This document shows, piece after piece, positions 1 to 10,246 of a DNA stretch of 64,000 nt (its first letter is position 1; each line of letters opens with the position of its first letter). The notes under the pieces were generated by a model. It saw only the letters and a list, made by a program, of their open reading frames with translations. It was not told the origin of the DNA and ran no database searches. The translations under genes and the position numbers were made by a program. The stretch lies in contig JAOUHG010000003.1 in the NCBI GenBank assembly GCA_029865265.1, positions 1 to 64,000 of the forward strand, read 5' to 3'. Source of the DNA: Candidatus Krumholzibacteriia bacterium (GTDB lineage: Bacteria; Krumholzibacteriota; Krumholzibacteriia; WVZY01; JAKEHA01).

Positions 1-2110
<2,110 letters not shown>

Positions 2111-2277
2111 CGATGGCTCCTTGGGTTTGATCCGGGGTTCGGGGAATCCCGGGAGTGTAGTGCAGGCGGACGCCGGTTTCAAACGCCATCGAAGCCGCGA
2201 TTGCGGCCCCGGCCCGCCGAACCTATAATAGAAGGGTCGCATCCGGCCCTGGCCGGCTCCGGCGAGGGAAACCAACC

Positions 2278-4011
2278 ATGCCATACCGCGTCTGCGCGTT
2301 TCTCCTCCTGCTCGTGGCGCTACCCGCCGCCGGGAGCCACGGGCAGTCCCGCGCACCCGTGAGCCCCGAGCTGCGCGCGACCATCGAACACGCCGCGCCC
2401 GCCGATCGTATTGCGGTGTGGGTGTTCCTCTCCGAGAAGGAAAGCGGCCGCCTCGACGAAGCCCGCCGGGCGCTGACACCACACGCCCGCGCCCGCCGCG
2501 CGCGCAACCGTGGCACCGCGAATCTCGTCGACGCACGCGACGTCCCCGTGAGCGACGCGTTCATCGACGGGCTGCGCGCCCAGGGAGCCCGCATCCGCCA
2601 CGTGTCGCGCTGGCTCAACGCCGTTTCCATTGACGCCACCCCGGCGACACTCGAGCGCATCCAGGCGCTCCCCTACGCGCGGCGGCTCGACGTGGTCCGC
2701 GCGGGACGCGCACCGCTCCCCCAGCCCACCATCGAGTCACCCCCGCCGCGCTCCCGGGTGTCCACCGCGCTCGACTACGGCGCATCGGGGACCCAAATAC
2801 AGATGATGGGGGTGGACGCGTTGCACGACCAGGGGCTCGACGGCAGCGGCATCTGGATAGCGATGTTCGACACCGGTTTCAACAACCTGGGCCACGACGC
2901 ATTCCAGAATCTCGACGTCATGGTGACGCGCGACTTCGTCAACGGCGACAGTCTGGTCAGCGACCAGCCGGGACAGGCCGGCAGCGGCAACCACGGGTGC
3001 ATGACCCTGAGCACCATCGGCGCCTACGCCCCGGGCAATCTCATCGGGCCCGCCTACGGCGCCACCTACATCCTCGCCAAGACCGAGAACACGGAGTGGG
3101 AGCGGCACATGGAAGAGGACGCGTGGGTGGCGGCGGCGGAGTGGGCCGACAGCATCGGCGCCGACATCATATCGAGTTCGCTGGGCTACTCCACCGGGTT
3201 CACCAACGGCGAGCCCAGCTACTCGTGGCAGGACATGAACGGCAACACCACCATCGTCACCCTGGGCGCCGACATCGCTGCCAGCCGCGGCATCCTGGTG
3301 GTAAACTCCGCGGGCAACGACGGCTTCGTTGCGCTCCCCGCCAACACGCTCATCGGCCCTTCCGACGGCGACAGTGTGCTGTGCGTGGGCGCGGTGGACG
3401 CGTTCGGATCGCGGGCGAGTTTCAGTTCGGTGGGGCCCACCTTCGACGGACGCATCAAGCCGGACGTGATGGCCATGGGGTTGAGCGTCACCGTGGCGAG
3501 CCCGTTCGACCCGACGAGCTACTTCGGAAACAGCGGGACATCGTTTTCGTGCCCGCTGGTGGCGGGAGCAGCCGCGCTGATCCTGCAGGCACGGCCCGCG
3601 GCGAGCAACCAGGCCATCATGGACGCCCTGCGCAGCACCGCGAGCCAGTCGGGAGCGCCCGGTCGCCTGATGGGATGGGGAATCATCGACGCGCCCGCGG
3701 CCGCCGACATCATCCCCACCGGCGTGGGGGATGCGCCCGCGCTCGCCGCGCGCGTGGCCATCCGCGCCGCGCGCCCCAACCCGTTCAATCCGGCCACGGT
3801 GATCGACTTCCAACTGTCCGCGCCGGGAAGGGTCTCGCTGTCGGTCTACGACGTTACCGGGCGCCTCGTCGACACGCTGCTCGACGATGCCTATCGCAGC
3901 GCCGGGGTCCACTCGGAGCGCTACCAGTCCTCGCGCGCAAGCGGGGTCTACTTCGTGAGGCTCACTGCCGGCGGCGAAACGGCCACGCGCAAGGTCGTAC
4001 TGCTCAAGTAG
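2278..4011 (+). CDS. Secreted subtilisin-like (S8) serine protease with FlgD-like C-terminal sorting domain
   Basis: This is a 577-residue exported protease. A signal peptide (about residues 1-22, ending SHGQS) precedes a propeptide-like region with the inhibitor-I9-type pattern RIAVWVFLSEK. The S8 catalytic domain shows the triad in order: Asp198 in MFDTGF, His239 in GNHGC and Ser422 in SGTSFSCP, with the oxyanion Asn in NSAGNDG. The last 85 or so residues (RAARPNPFNPATVIDF ... VYDVTGRLVDTL ... GVYFVRL ... KVVLLK) form a FlgD/Por-secretion-like Ig domain. In FCB-group bacteria such a domain directs cargo across the outer membrane or anchors it at the surface. It probably degrades protein outside the cell. 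It ends 8 bases from the convergent cupin gene. All catalytic residues are present, so it should be active. Confidence 0.93.
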   Translation: MPYRVCAFLLLLVALPAAGSHGQSRAPVSPELRATIEHAAPADRIAVWVFLSEKESGRLDEARRALTPHARARRARNRGTANLVDARDVPVSDAFIDGLRAQGARIRHVSRWLNAVSIDATPATLERIQALPYARRLDVVRAGRAPLPQPTIESPPPRSRVSTALDYGASGTQIQMMGVDALHDQGLDGSGIWIAMFDTGFNNLGHDAFQNLDVMVTRDFVNGDSLVSDQPGQAGSGNHGCMTLSTIGAYAPGNLIGPAYGATYILAKTENTEWERHMEEDAWVAAAEWADSIGADIISSSLGYSTGFTNGEPSYSWQDMNGNTTIVTLGADIAASRGILVVNSAGNDGFVALPANTLIGPSDGDSVLCVGAVDAFGSRASFSSVGPTFDGRIKPDVMAMGLSVTVASPFDPTSYFGNSGTSFSCPLVAGAAALILQARPAASNQAIMDALRSTASQSGAPGRLMGWGIIDAPAAADIIPTGVGDAPALAARVAIRAARPNPFNPATVIDFQLSAPGRVSLSVYDVTGRLVDTLLDDAYRSAGVHSERYQSSRASGVYFVRLTAGGETATRKVVLLK

Positions 4012-4019
4012 CGCGCCTG

Positions 4020-4367
4020 TCAGGGGGTCGATTTCTTCTCGGGGCGAATCATGGCCAGCATCATCTTGAACTGCTCCACCGCCTTCACCGCGTGCGGCCG
4101 CCCGCCCGGCATGACGATGGCGTCCCCCGCCCGCAGACGGTGCGGCGTCCCCGCGATGGAGATCTCCACCTCGCCGTCGAGCACATGGACGAGTGCATCG
4201 TGCGGAACCGTGTGCTCGCTCAGTTCCTGCCCCGCGTCGAATGCGAAGAGGGTGACCGATCCGGCGGGCTGCTTGATCAGCGTCCGGCTCACCACCGCGC
4301 CGGCCTGGTACGCGACCAGTCCGGCGAGCGGACGCGCGTGGCCGTGAATGTCATCGTTCGTTTCCAT
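4020..4367 (-). CDS. Small cupin-domain protein
   Basis: This 115-residue single-domain cupin starts at Met 4367 (METNDDIHGH). A start 57 bases further upstream is possible, but it would add an Arg-rich stretch that does not look like part of the fold. The two cupin motifs are visible: the HTVPHDALVHVLDGEVEI strand region and the PGGRPHAVKA region, which together supply the usual metal-binding histidines. Family members of this size are small metal-binding beta-barrels, often with sugar-binding or regulatory roles and no assigned reaction. No clear Shine-Dalgarno motif precedes the start. It faces the S8 protease gene tail to tail. The fold is clear; the function is unknown. Confidence 0.85.
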   Translation of the reverse strand: METNDDIHGHARPLAGLVAYQAGAVVSRTLIKQPAGSVTLFAFDAGQELSEHTVPHDALVHVLDGEVEISIAGTPHRLRAGDAIVMPGGRPHAVKAVEQFKMMLAMIRPEKKSTP

Positions 4368-4430
4368 GCGTCGATGATAGCGCGCGGGGCGTGCGCTGCG
4401 AAGCCGGAAAACCCGCGCCGGCACCCGCGG

Positions 4431-5159
4431 TCAGGACGGCGTGGTCATCAGCGCCGAATGCTCCAGTGGATTGAACGGATCGAAGATGGCGCCGCCCACG
4501 GCGAGCACACCCCGCTGCGGGATCCAGAAGTCGCCCAGACGTGCCTGCGGATTCACGGCTCCGGGCGGCCCGAACTCCTCCCCCGCCAGGGCCGCGCGGC
4601 TCCCGCCCACCGCCCACACGGTACGCGGACCGGCTATGAAGCGCTGGCGGCTGGGCACGCGACCGGTGAGCCGCACGCGCCCGGCACGCAGCATCACGCC
4701 CGCCACCCGCCCCATCGTGCTGAGAACCGCCCGGTTGCGCCACGCGCCGGGCGGCAGTGAGCGCGCCATCGCGTTGAGTGTCCGCGTGGCCGGCGTCGCC
4801 ACCACCTGCACCTCCCAGTCGAGACGGGCGGCCGGCACCTCCACGGTGAACGCATATTCATCCCGCCACGACAGGTGGATGCCGGTCTCGACCGCCCGGG
4901 CACCCGCGGCGCAGAAATAACGCGCGCAGGAAATCGACGCCCCGACGTCCGCGTAGAACGTCCACGCGCCGGACGGCGCGCGGTGCCACACCGACGTGTA
5001 GCCGGGCCCCATCGACGACACCTGGAAGCGCCGCATTGCGAGCACGTGTCCGGAACGAAACGGCAGGCCCATGAGCCCGTAGCCGTTGAAGCGTTCGCCG
5101 CCGCCGGACGGCAGCGCGGCCGACGCTTCGAGACGCTCGATGAGCTTGCGTGGTGTCAT
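4431..5159 (-). CDS. Hypothetical protein of 242 residues
   Basis: I do not recognise a named family. The protein has no signal peptide or membrane segment. Its N-terminal half carries a distinctive block (NGYGLMGLPFRSGHVLAMRR followed by SSMGPGYTSVWHR and WTFYADV) that reads like a lipid- or ligand-binding beta-sheet domain. I have the impression of similar blocks in uncharacterised actinobacterial proteins, but this is memory and not a search. The C-terminal half (FIAGPRTVWAVGGSRAALAG, then GDFWIPQRGVLAVG) contains further short strands. It lies 21 bases downstream of the glycosidase lipoprotein gene on the same strand, so the two may be cotranscribed. Codon use and reading-frame length support a real gene; the function is unknown. 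Confidence 0.75.
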   Translation of the reverse strand: MTPRKLIERLEASAALPSGGGERFNGYGLMGLPFRSGHVLAMRRFQVSSMGPGYTSVWHRAPSGAWTFYADVGASISCARYFCAAGARAVETGIHLSWRDEYAFTVEVPAARLDWEVQVVATPATRTLNAMARSLPPGAWRNRAVLSTMGRVAGVMLRAGRVRLTGRVPSRQRFIAGPRTVWAVGGSRAALAGEEFGPPGAVNPQARLGDFWIPQRGVLAVGGAIFDPFNPLEHSALMTTPS

Positions 5160-5180
5160 GGCGGAATCATGCGCGGCGGG

Positions 5181-6329
5181 TCAGCGCCGCTCACGGTCGA
5201 GGCGGACGTTCCAGCGCGCCAGCGCCGGACGCGCCACGCCGTCCCCGTCGTACAGGCCGATGTCGCGCCACAGGCGCAGCGTGGCCGCGTCGGGGTGGTT
5301 CTTCAGGGTGGACTCCCAGAACACGTCGTAGTCCCGGGAGATGAGCAGGCTCACGAATTGGGCTTCCAGGCGGTCCGACTCGTCGAGCACGAACGAGAGG
5401 TACTGCTGTTGATACAGCGTGCCCGAGAGGATCTCGATCGGGTACGGGGCCGCGATGGTCTCGGCCGGCCAGCCCGTCTCGGCGATGGCAAACGGTTTCG
5501 ATGGCGCGAGATCGCGGATGGCGGAGAAGAACGACGCGGGCAGCAGCGCGGGATCGGCCCTGGATCCGTCCGGGTAGCGGAACGCGTTGCCATACGGATA
5601 TGCACTCACCGCGACGTAGTCCGTTCCCGGGAGCAGCTGCTGGATGAGCGCGCGCTGGGCGAGGACGTCCACGTAGTATGCGTCGGCCTGGATGGTCTGA
5701 AACACCGGCAACGCGGGGTAGGACGCCTTGAGGTCCGCATACACCGAGTCCGCGAGGACGCGGTAGGACTGGTAGAGCGAATCGGCTGCCAGCAGCGCGA
5801 ACAGGTTCACCTCGACGCCGAAAGCGACATAGTCGGGCCGGAAGGCATCGATCATGATGTGACAGTGGTTGGTGTAGGCCGTGATCACGTCCGGGTGATC
5901 GAATCTGCGCGCGTCCCAGGGCGCCTGGAACACCGGACCGGCATCGGTGAGTGTGGGCGCGAGGCGATCGCGCTGGAAGGCGATGGGGGTGACGGCGAGG
6001 TACACCTCATGGCCCGCGGGAACGGCACCCGCAATACCGATGACCTCATCGCGGAAGTTCTTCGGGTATGCGTCGAAGTCGTCGGCGAGCGCCGCATCCC
6101 ACGGAATGCCCGCATCGAAATGCGCCACCAGCATGTCGGCGTCCTTCCCGATCACGTCGAGCGCGGCCAACACACCCGCCGGGGTTCCATCGTGCGGAAA
6201 GTAGCCCAGCCCCAGCGCGTAGGAGCGGGTGGGCGGCGCGCCGCCTTCGATGATGGTTTCCTCGGTGCACGCACCGACGGACAGCAGCACAAGACACAAC
6301 AGGAAGAAAGAAGCTCTCTGGCGGTTCAT
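5181..6329 (-). CDS. Lipoprotein with glycoside-hydrolase-like TIM barrel
   Basis: This is a 382-residue predicted lipoprotein. Start 6329 has AGGA eight bases upstream; an ATG at 6338 is less well placed. The hydrophobic leader ends in a lipobox (LLSVGAC), so the mature protein should be lipid-anchored. The rest resembles retaining clan GH-A barrels: Glu173 in FGVEVNLF could be the acid/base and Glu284 in IAETGWP the nucleophile, 111 residues apart on putative strands 4 and 7. The AETGWP motif resembles arabinogalactan-galactanase (GH53) and related extracellular glycosidases. The exact family is uncertain. It would act on polysaccharide in the periplasm or at the cell surface. The 242-aa unknown follows 21 bases downstream. 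Confidence 0.75.
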   Translation of the reverse strand: MNRQRASFFLLCLVLLSVGACTEETIIEGGAPPTRSYALGLGYFPHDGTPAGVLAALDVIGKDADMLVAHFDAGIPWDAALADDFDAYPKNFRDEVIGIAGAVPAGHEVYLAVTPIAFQRDRLAPTLTDAGPVFQAPWDARRFDHPDVITAYTNHCHIMIDAFRPDYVAFGVEVNLFALLAADSLYQSYRVLADSVYADLKASYPALPVFQTIQADAYYVDVLAQRALIQQLLPGTDYVAVSAYPYGNAFRYPDGSRADPALLPASFFSAIRDLAPSKPFAIAETGWPAETIAAPYPIEILSGTLYQQQYLSFVLDESDRLEAQFVSLLISRDYDVFWESTLKNHPDAATLRLWRDIGLYDGDGVARPALARWNVRLDRERR

Positions 6330-6359
6330 CGGTATCATCCTGGAGATGGTGGCGCACCG

Positions 6360-6908
6360 CTACCGCGGCGGGTACTTCTCCGCCAGGCGGCGCACGGTAT
6401 TCATACCGCGAAATGTCGCGCGCACGCCAAGAGCTTTCTCGAACACCGCGTTGGAGAAGTCAGACTCACTCTGCCGCTTCTTGCACATCCAGTAGACCTC
6501 GCTGCCGGTCGCGCGAAAATCGTCGATCGGAGTGCGAAGCGCCCCCAGCGTCCGCACGCCCCGCGCGTCCAGCGGCGCGCGCAGGAAGGCCACGTTCAGC
6601 GCGAGCGCCGCGGCCATGGCACCTGCCGCGAAGGGGCGCGCGGCGGCAATGGCGGCCACCTCGGCACGGGTTCGCACAAAGGTGGAAACCTCATAGCCAA
6701 ACGCTTTTAGAAGCGCTGTTTCAATTCTTTTCTCAAGGGTGGCGGCGCTCATCGCGCGCGTCTCGAACAGGACGTTTCCACTGGCGATGAAGGTCTCCAC
6801 CGCATCCAGCCCGAGGTCTTCGAAGAGGGCGCGGAGCCGCGCCATGGGCACGGTCCGGCCACCCACGTTGATGGCGCGCAGAAACGCGATGTACCGGGAT
6901 GCTGCCAT
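6360..6908 (-). CDS. DUF1697 family protein
   Basis: This 182-residue cytosolic protein has the hallmark N-terminus of DUF1697 (YIAFLRAINVGGRTVPMARL, then a Leu-Asp-rich helix and TFIASGNVLFET). Family members are about 170-190 residues long and widespread; structures show an alpha/beta fold but no biochemical role has been established. The C-terminal segment (TGSEVYWMCKKRQSESDFSN) is also typical. It lies 30 bases upstream of the lipoprotein glycosidase start on the same strand and 53 bases from the M3 peptidase stop, with a strong hairpin between it and the peptidase, so it probably begins a separate transcript. The family call is firm; the function is unknown. Confidence 0.92.
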   Translation of the reverse strand: MAASRYIAFLRAINVGGRTVPMARLRALFEDLGLDAVETFIASGNVLFETRAMSAATLEKRIETALLKAFGYEVSTFVRTRAEVAAIAAARPFAAGAMAAALALNVAFLRAPLDARGVRTLGALRTPIDDFRATGSEVYWMCKKRQSESDFSNAVFEKALGVRATFRGMNTVRRLAEKYPPR

Positions 6909-6921
6909 GGCGATGGGAAGG

Positions 6922-6953
6922 ACCGGGCGCCCGCGTCATCGCGGGCGCCCGGT
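6922..6953 (-). terminator. Strong GC hairpin downstream of the M3 peptidase
   Basis: A perfect 14-bp inverted repeat (arms 6922-6935 and 6940-6953, loop of 4) begins 8 bases after the M3 peptidase stop. No T-run follows on either strand, so it may work as a factor-assisted terminator or an mRNA 3' end protector. Confidence 0.6.
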
Positions 6954-6961
6954 GCCGTTGC

Positions 6962-9082
6962 CTAGGAGTCCGTGTTCAGCCCGCGGCGGTCCAGCAGCGG
7001 CCCGATCTCCGGCTCCCGCCCGCGAAACTTCTTGTAGAGCACCATGGGCTCCTCGGTTCCTCCCGCGGACAGGACGTACTTGCGGAACTTGTCCGCGGTC
7101 TTCTTGTCGAAGAGCCCGTTTTCCTTGAACGCCTGGAAGGCGTCGGCGTCGACCACTTCCGCCCAGATGTAGCTGTAGTACCCCGCCGAGTAACCGCCCG
7201 AGAAGATGTGGCGGAAATACGGACTGCGGTAGCGCGGAACGATCTCAGGGATGAGGCCGATCTGGTTCATGCGCTGGGACTCAAAGGCCATTGCATCCTT
7301 CGGCGCGGGCTTCTCCAGCGTGTGCCAGTCCATGTCCAGGAACGACGCGGCCAGATACTCGACCGTCGCAAATCCCTGATTGAAGAGCTTGGCGTTGTTC
7401 ATCTTCGTGATCAACTCGTCCGGGATCTGCTCGCCGGTCTGATAGTGCCGGGCGTACAGCTTGAGCACCTCCGGCTCCGTGGCCCAGTTCTCGATCACCT
7501 GCGACGGCATTTCCACGAAGTCGCGGGCCACGTTGGTTCCCGACAGGCTTCCGTAGGTCACATTGGAGAGCATGCCGTGCAGCGCATGGCCGAACTCGTG
7601 GAACAGCGTGGACACCTCGTCCAGCGACAGCAATGCGGGTTCGTCGGAAGTGGCACGGGATACGTTGGATACGTTCACGATGATCGGCACCACGCGCTTG
7701 CCGTCCTTGCGCGACTGGCGCCGGTACTCGTTCATCCACGCGCCGTTGCGCTTGCCGGGGCGCGGGTGATAGTCCACATAGTAGATGGCGAGCAGCGACC
7801 CGTCTGCGTCGGTCACCTCGAAGGTCCGCACCTCCTCGTTGTACCTGGGCAGATCGAAGCGCTCCTCGAAGGTGATGCCGAACAGCCGCGTCGCCACCTC
7901 GAAGGCGCCCGCGCGCACGTCGTCGAGCACGAAGTATGGCCGCAGCACCGAGTCGTCGAAGTCGTAGCGTTGCTTCTTGACGCGTTCGGCGTAGTACCAC
8001 CAGTCCCACGACGCGATCTTGAAGTTGCCGCCCTCCGCGTCCACCATGGCCTGCATGGCCTCGCGCTCGGAAACCGCGCGCGCCAGCGCCGGGTTCCACA
8101 GCTTGTTGAGGAGGTCGTAGACCCGCCCGGGCGTCTTGGCCATGTTGTCGTCGAGCACGTACGCCGCATAGTTCTGGTAGCCGAGCAGCTGGGCACGGCG
8201 GAAGCGCAACGTCGACTCTTCCTCGAGGATGGCCTTGTTGTCGTACTCGTCGCCGTGGTTGCCGCGCTCGCAATAGCCCGCGTAGATCTTCTCGCGCAGG
8301 GCGCGGTTGTCGGCGTAAGTCAGAAACGGGATCAGGCTGGGCTTGTGCAGCGTGAAGACCCACTTGCCCTCATGGCCGCGCGTCTTCGCCTCCTCGGCCG
8401 CCGCCTCCACGTCCTTGGCGGGGAGGCCGGACAGGTCGGCAGGGTTGTCGATCACCAGTTCGAAGCGATTCTCCTCCGCCAGGATGTTCTCGCCGAACTT
8501 GAGCGAGAGCACCGAGAGGCGCTCATTGATGCCGCGAAACTCCTCTTTCTCGGCATCCGCCAGGTTGGCGCCGCCGCGCACGAACGCCTTGTAGGACTCC
8601 TCCAGCAGACGGCGCTGCTCGGTGCTGAGCTTGAGCTTGTCGCGCTTGTCGTATACCGACTTCACGCGTGCGAACAGCTTGGGGTCGAGGTAGATGTCGT
8701 CATTGAGCGCGGAGAGCCTGGGGGCAATCTCACGCGCGATGGCCTGCATCTCGTCGCTGGTCTCGGCCGAATTCAGGTTGAAGAACACGTCCCCAACCCG
8801 GTTGAGCAGCTTGCCGCTCTCCTCCATGGCCACCACCGTATTCTCGAAGGTGGGGGCGTCGGCGTTGTCGCGAATCGCCTCGATTTCCTTCTTCTGCTCG
8901 GCGATGCCCTTCTCGAAGGCGGGCAGGTAGTGTTCGTTCTTGATGCGGTCGAACGCCGGCACTTCGAACGGCGTGCCGTAGGGCGCGTAGAAGGGATTGT
9001 CCTCCGCCCTCGCGTCAGCCATTGCAACGGCCATCACCGCGACCACCAGGAACAGCATGGATTTCTTGAAACCCAGAATCAT
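6962..9082 (-). CDS. M3 family zinc metallopeptidase, Dcp / oligopeptidase A type
   Basis: This 706-residue peptidase starts at ATG 9082, just behind AAGGAG; the longer upstream frame adds only Arg-rich shadow sequence. A signal peptide (residues 1-28, [18 protein letters not shown]) points to the periplasm. The thermolysin-like zinc motif is intact: His495-Glu496-Phe-Gly-His499 in [11 protein letters not shown], with the third zinc ligand expected about 25 residues later ([10 protein letters not shown]). Total length and the [16 protein letters not shown] block near the C-terminus match bacterial peptidyl-dipeptidase Dcp/PrlC relatives, which cleave short peptides. An exported Dcp-like enzyme would complete digestion of peptides released by secreted proteases such as the S8 enzyme upstream. 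The substrate range cannot be read from sequence. Confidence 0.93.
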   Translation of the reverse strand: MILGFKKSMLFLVVAVMAVAMADARAEDNPFYAPYGTPFEVPAFDRIKNEHYLPAFEKGIAEQKKEIEAIRDNADAPTFENTVVAMEESGKLLNRVGDVFFNLNSAETSDEMQAIAREIAPRLSALNDDIYLDPKLFARVKSVYDKRDKLKLSTEQRRLLEESYKAFVRGGANLADAEKEEFRGINERLSVLSLKFGENILAEENRFELVIDNPADLSGLPAKDVEAAAEEAKTRGHEGKWVFTLHKPSLIPFLTYADNRALREKIYAGYCERGNHGDEYDNKAILEEESTLRFRRAQLLGYQNYAAYVLDDNMAKTPGRVYDLLNKLWNPALARAVSEREAMQAMVDAEGGNFKIASWDWWYYAERVKKQRYDFDDSVLRPYFVLDDVRAGAFEVATRLFGITFEERFDLPRYNEEVRTFEVTDADGSLLAIYYVDYHPRPGKRNGAWMNEYRRQSRKDGKRVVPIIVNVSNVSRATSDEPALLSLDEVSTLFHEFGHALHGMLSNVTYGSLSGTNVARDFVEMPSQVIENWATEPEVLKLYARHYQTGEQIPDELITKMNNAKLFNQGFATVEYLAASFLDMDWHTLEKPAPKDAMAFESQRMNQIGLIPEIVPRYRSPYFRHIFSGGYSAGYYSYIWAEVVDADAFQAFKENGLFDKKTADKFRKYVLSAGGTEEPMVLYKKFRGREPEIGPLLDRRGLNTDS

Positions 9083-9187
9083 GTGAGTCTCCTTGATTGT
9101 TGTGGCACAAGGCAGGATGGTAGCGCCGTTCGCGGCTCGGCGCCACCCCCGGCTTTGCCCGGGCATTCGCATGGATGCCGCTCGGCT

Positions 9188-9390
9188 TCAGTCCTCCCTG
9201 CCGATGAAACGGTACACCGCGGCACCGAGCACGGCCCCGATGACGGGTGCGACCCAGAACATCCACAGCTGCGCGACTCACCGAGCAGGCCGATTCCCAC
9301 CCCGGGGAACGCCGCGGCGATGACCGCGCTGCCGCAACCGCCCAGGACCAGCCAGAAGGTTCCGAAGAACTCAGCGCCGAACTGTCTCAT
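9188..9390 (-). pseudogene. Aquaporin (AqpZ-like) remnant with out-of-frame internal deletion
   Basis: A Shine-Dalgarno sequence (GGAGG) and ATG at 9390 open the typical AqpZ N-terminus, [20 protein letters not shown] ... GVGIGLLG. After about 37 codons the sequence jumps, in another frame, to the family C-terminus ([16 protein letters not shown] ... YRFIGRED) ending in TGA at 9188-9190. Only 203 bases remain of the usual 690 or so, so both NPA loops and most of the six helices are missing. The junction is near 9280. The product could not form a channel. Either the gene suffered a clean internal deletion of about 490 bp in this strain, or reads were collapsed during assembly. It lies between the M3 peptidase and a histidine phosphatase, all on the minus strand. 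Confidence 0.85.
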
Positions 9391-9498
9391 CCGTACCACC
9401 TCCGTACGTGGGGGGGAGAAACGAGCAACCACACCGGCCACTGTATGGCGGGTGATTGCAGAAGGTCAACGCGTGAAAACTGCGGTTCCGGCAGGCGC

Positions 9499-10041
9499 TC
9501 AGGGCGACGGCGCCCCGTACTGCAGCCGGACGGACGTGGTGCCGTCGCCGCACACCGTCACCACGAACATGTCCCCGAAGGCATCCTCGGCGAGATCGGC
9601 CAGTTGCGGGCCGCCGGCGGCGGCCACGATGAGCGGCACCGTGTTGCTGTGTCCGACAATCAGCACCGTGCCCCCGCAATGGTTTTCGAAAACGCTCTTC
9701 AGGAGCCCCTCGATATCCTTGCCCGGAAGCACGACGGGGTCGAGGCCCAGTTTTGCGGCGAGTGGCTCGGCGGTGAGGCGGGTACGCTCGGTGTCACTAT
9801 GATAGATGGCGGTGACGTGCGCCTGCGCCAGCGTGCGGGCGAGATCGCGCGCGCGTTCCACCCCGGCCGGCGACAGCGCGTCATCGCTTCCCTGCCGGTC
9901 GGCGTGGCGCACGACGATGAGCGTGGTGGGAAGCCCACAACGGCCCGCATCCACGTCGGCGTTTGCCGGCAGAAGGAACGAAACAAGCGCAAATACTGCG
10001 GGTGCAAGGCGGAGCGGCGGTAGCAGGGCTCGCATCATCAT
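9499..10041 (-). CDS. Histidine phosphatase (phosphoglycerate-mutase-like) exported protein
   Basis: This 180-residue member of the histidine phosphatase superfamily has a signal peptide at residues 1-24. The catalytic RH motif is in LIVVRHADRQG, and the second conserved His is in VLIVGHSNTVP. The short form (SixA or secreted phosphatase length) suggests a small phosphoesterase in the periplasm; the substrate is unknown. Three ATG codons in a row sit at 10041, 10038 and 10035 behind GGAGGA. The first overlaps the stop of the upstream CPXCG gene, which implies translational coupling. It belongs to a minus-strand run starting with the delta-60 repeat gene. Confidence 0.9.
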   Translation of the reverse strand: MMMRALLPPLRLAPAVFALVSFLLPANADVDAGRCGLPTTLIVVRHADRQGSDDALSPAGVERARDLARTLAQAHVTAIYHSDTERTRLTAEPLAAKLGLDPVVLPGKDIEGLLKSVFENHCGGTVLIVGHSNTVPLIVAAAGGPQLADLAEDAFGDMFVVTVCGDGTTSVRLQYGAPSP

Positions 10042-10226
10042 TCGTCCTCCGTGCGCAGCATGGCGGTCCAGGTCCCGTCCTGATGCCGCAAGACCTCCAC
10101 GCTCCACGGCCGGCAACAGATGGGACAGTCCTCCACGTACGCCTGGCGGCTGGAGCCGCCCTCGTCGACGTCGAGTTCGACGAATTCGCCGCAGTAGGGA
10201 CAGTAGAGTTCGAGGGGTTCTGTCAT
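10038..10226 (-). CDS. CPXCG-motif cysteine-rich zinc-ribbon protein
   Basis: A 62-residue protein begins MTEPLELYCPYCGEFVEL and has a second pair in EDCPICCRPW, the two half-knuckles of the CPXCG zinc-ribbon family (about 60 residues). It most likely binds one zinc ion. Members are common small proteins without assigned function, often linked to larger enzymes. It starts 20 bases after the stop of the delta-60 repeat gene, and its stop overlaps the start of the histidine phosphatase by 4 bases. Confidence 0.92.
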   Translation of the reverse strand: MTEPLELYCPYCGEFVELDVDEGGSSRQAYVEDCPICCRPWSVEVLRHQDGTWTAMLRTEDE

Positions 10227-10246
10227 GCGCCGACCGGCTGCTTACG

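Noticed and set aside
6899-9802. 967-codon plus-strand open frame over the M3 peptidase and aquaporin remnant
   Set aside because: Antisense shadow of the peptidase; no ribosome-binding site and no family motif. The opposite strand has the HEFGH zinc site.
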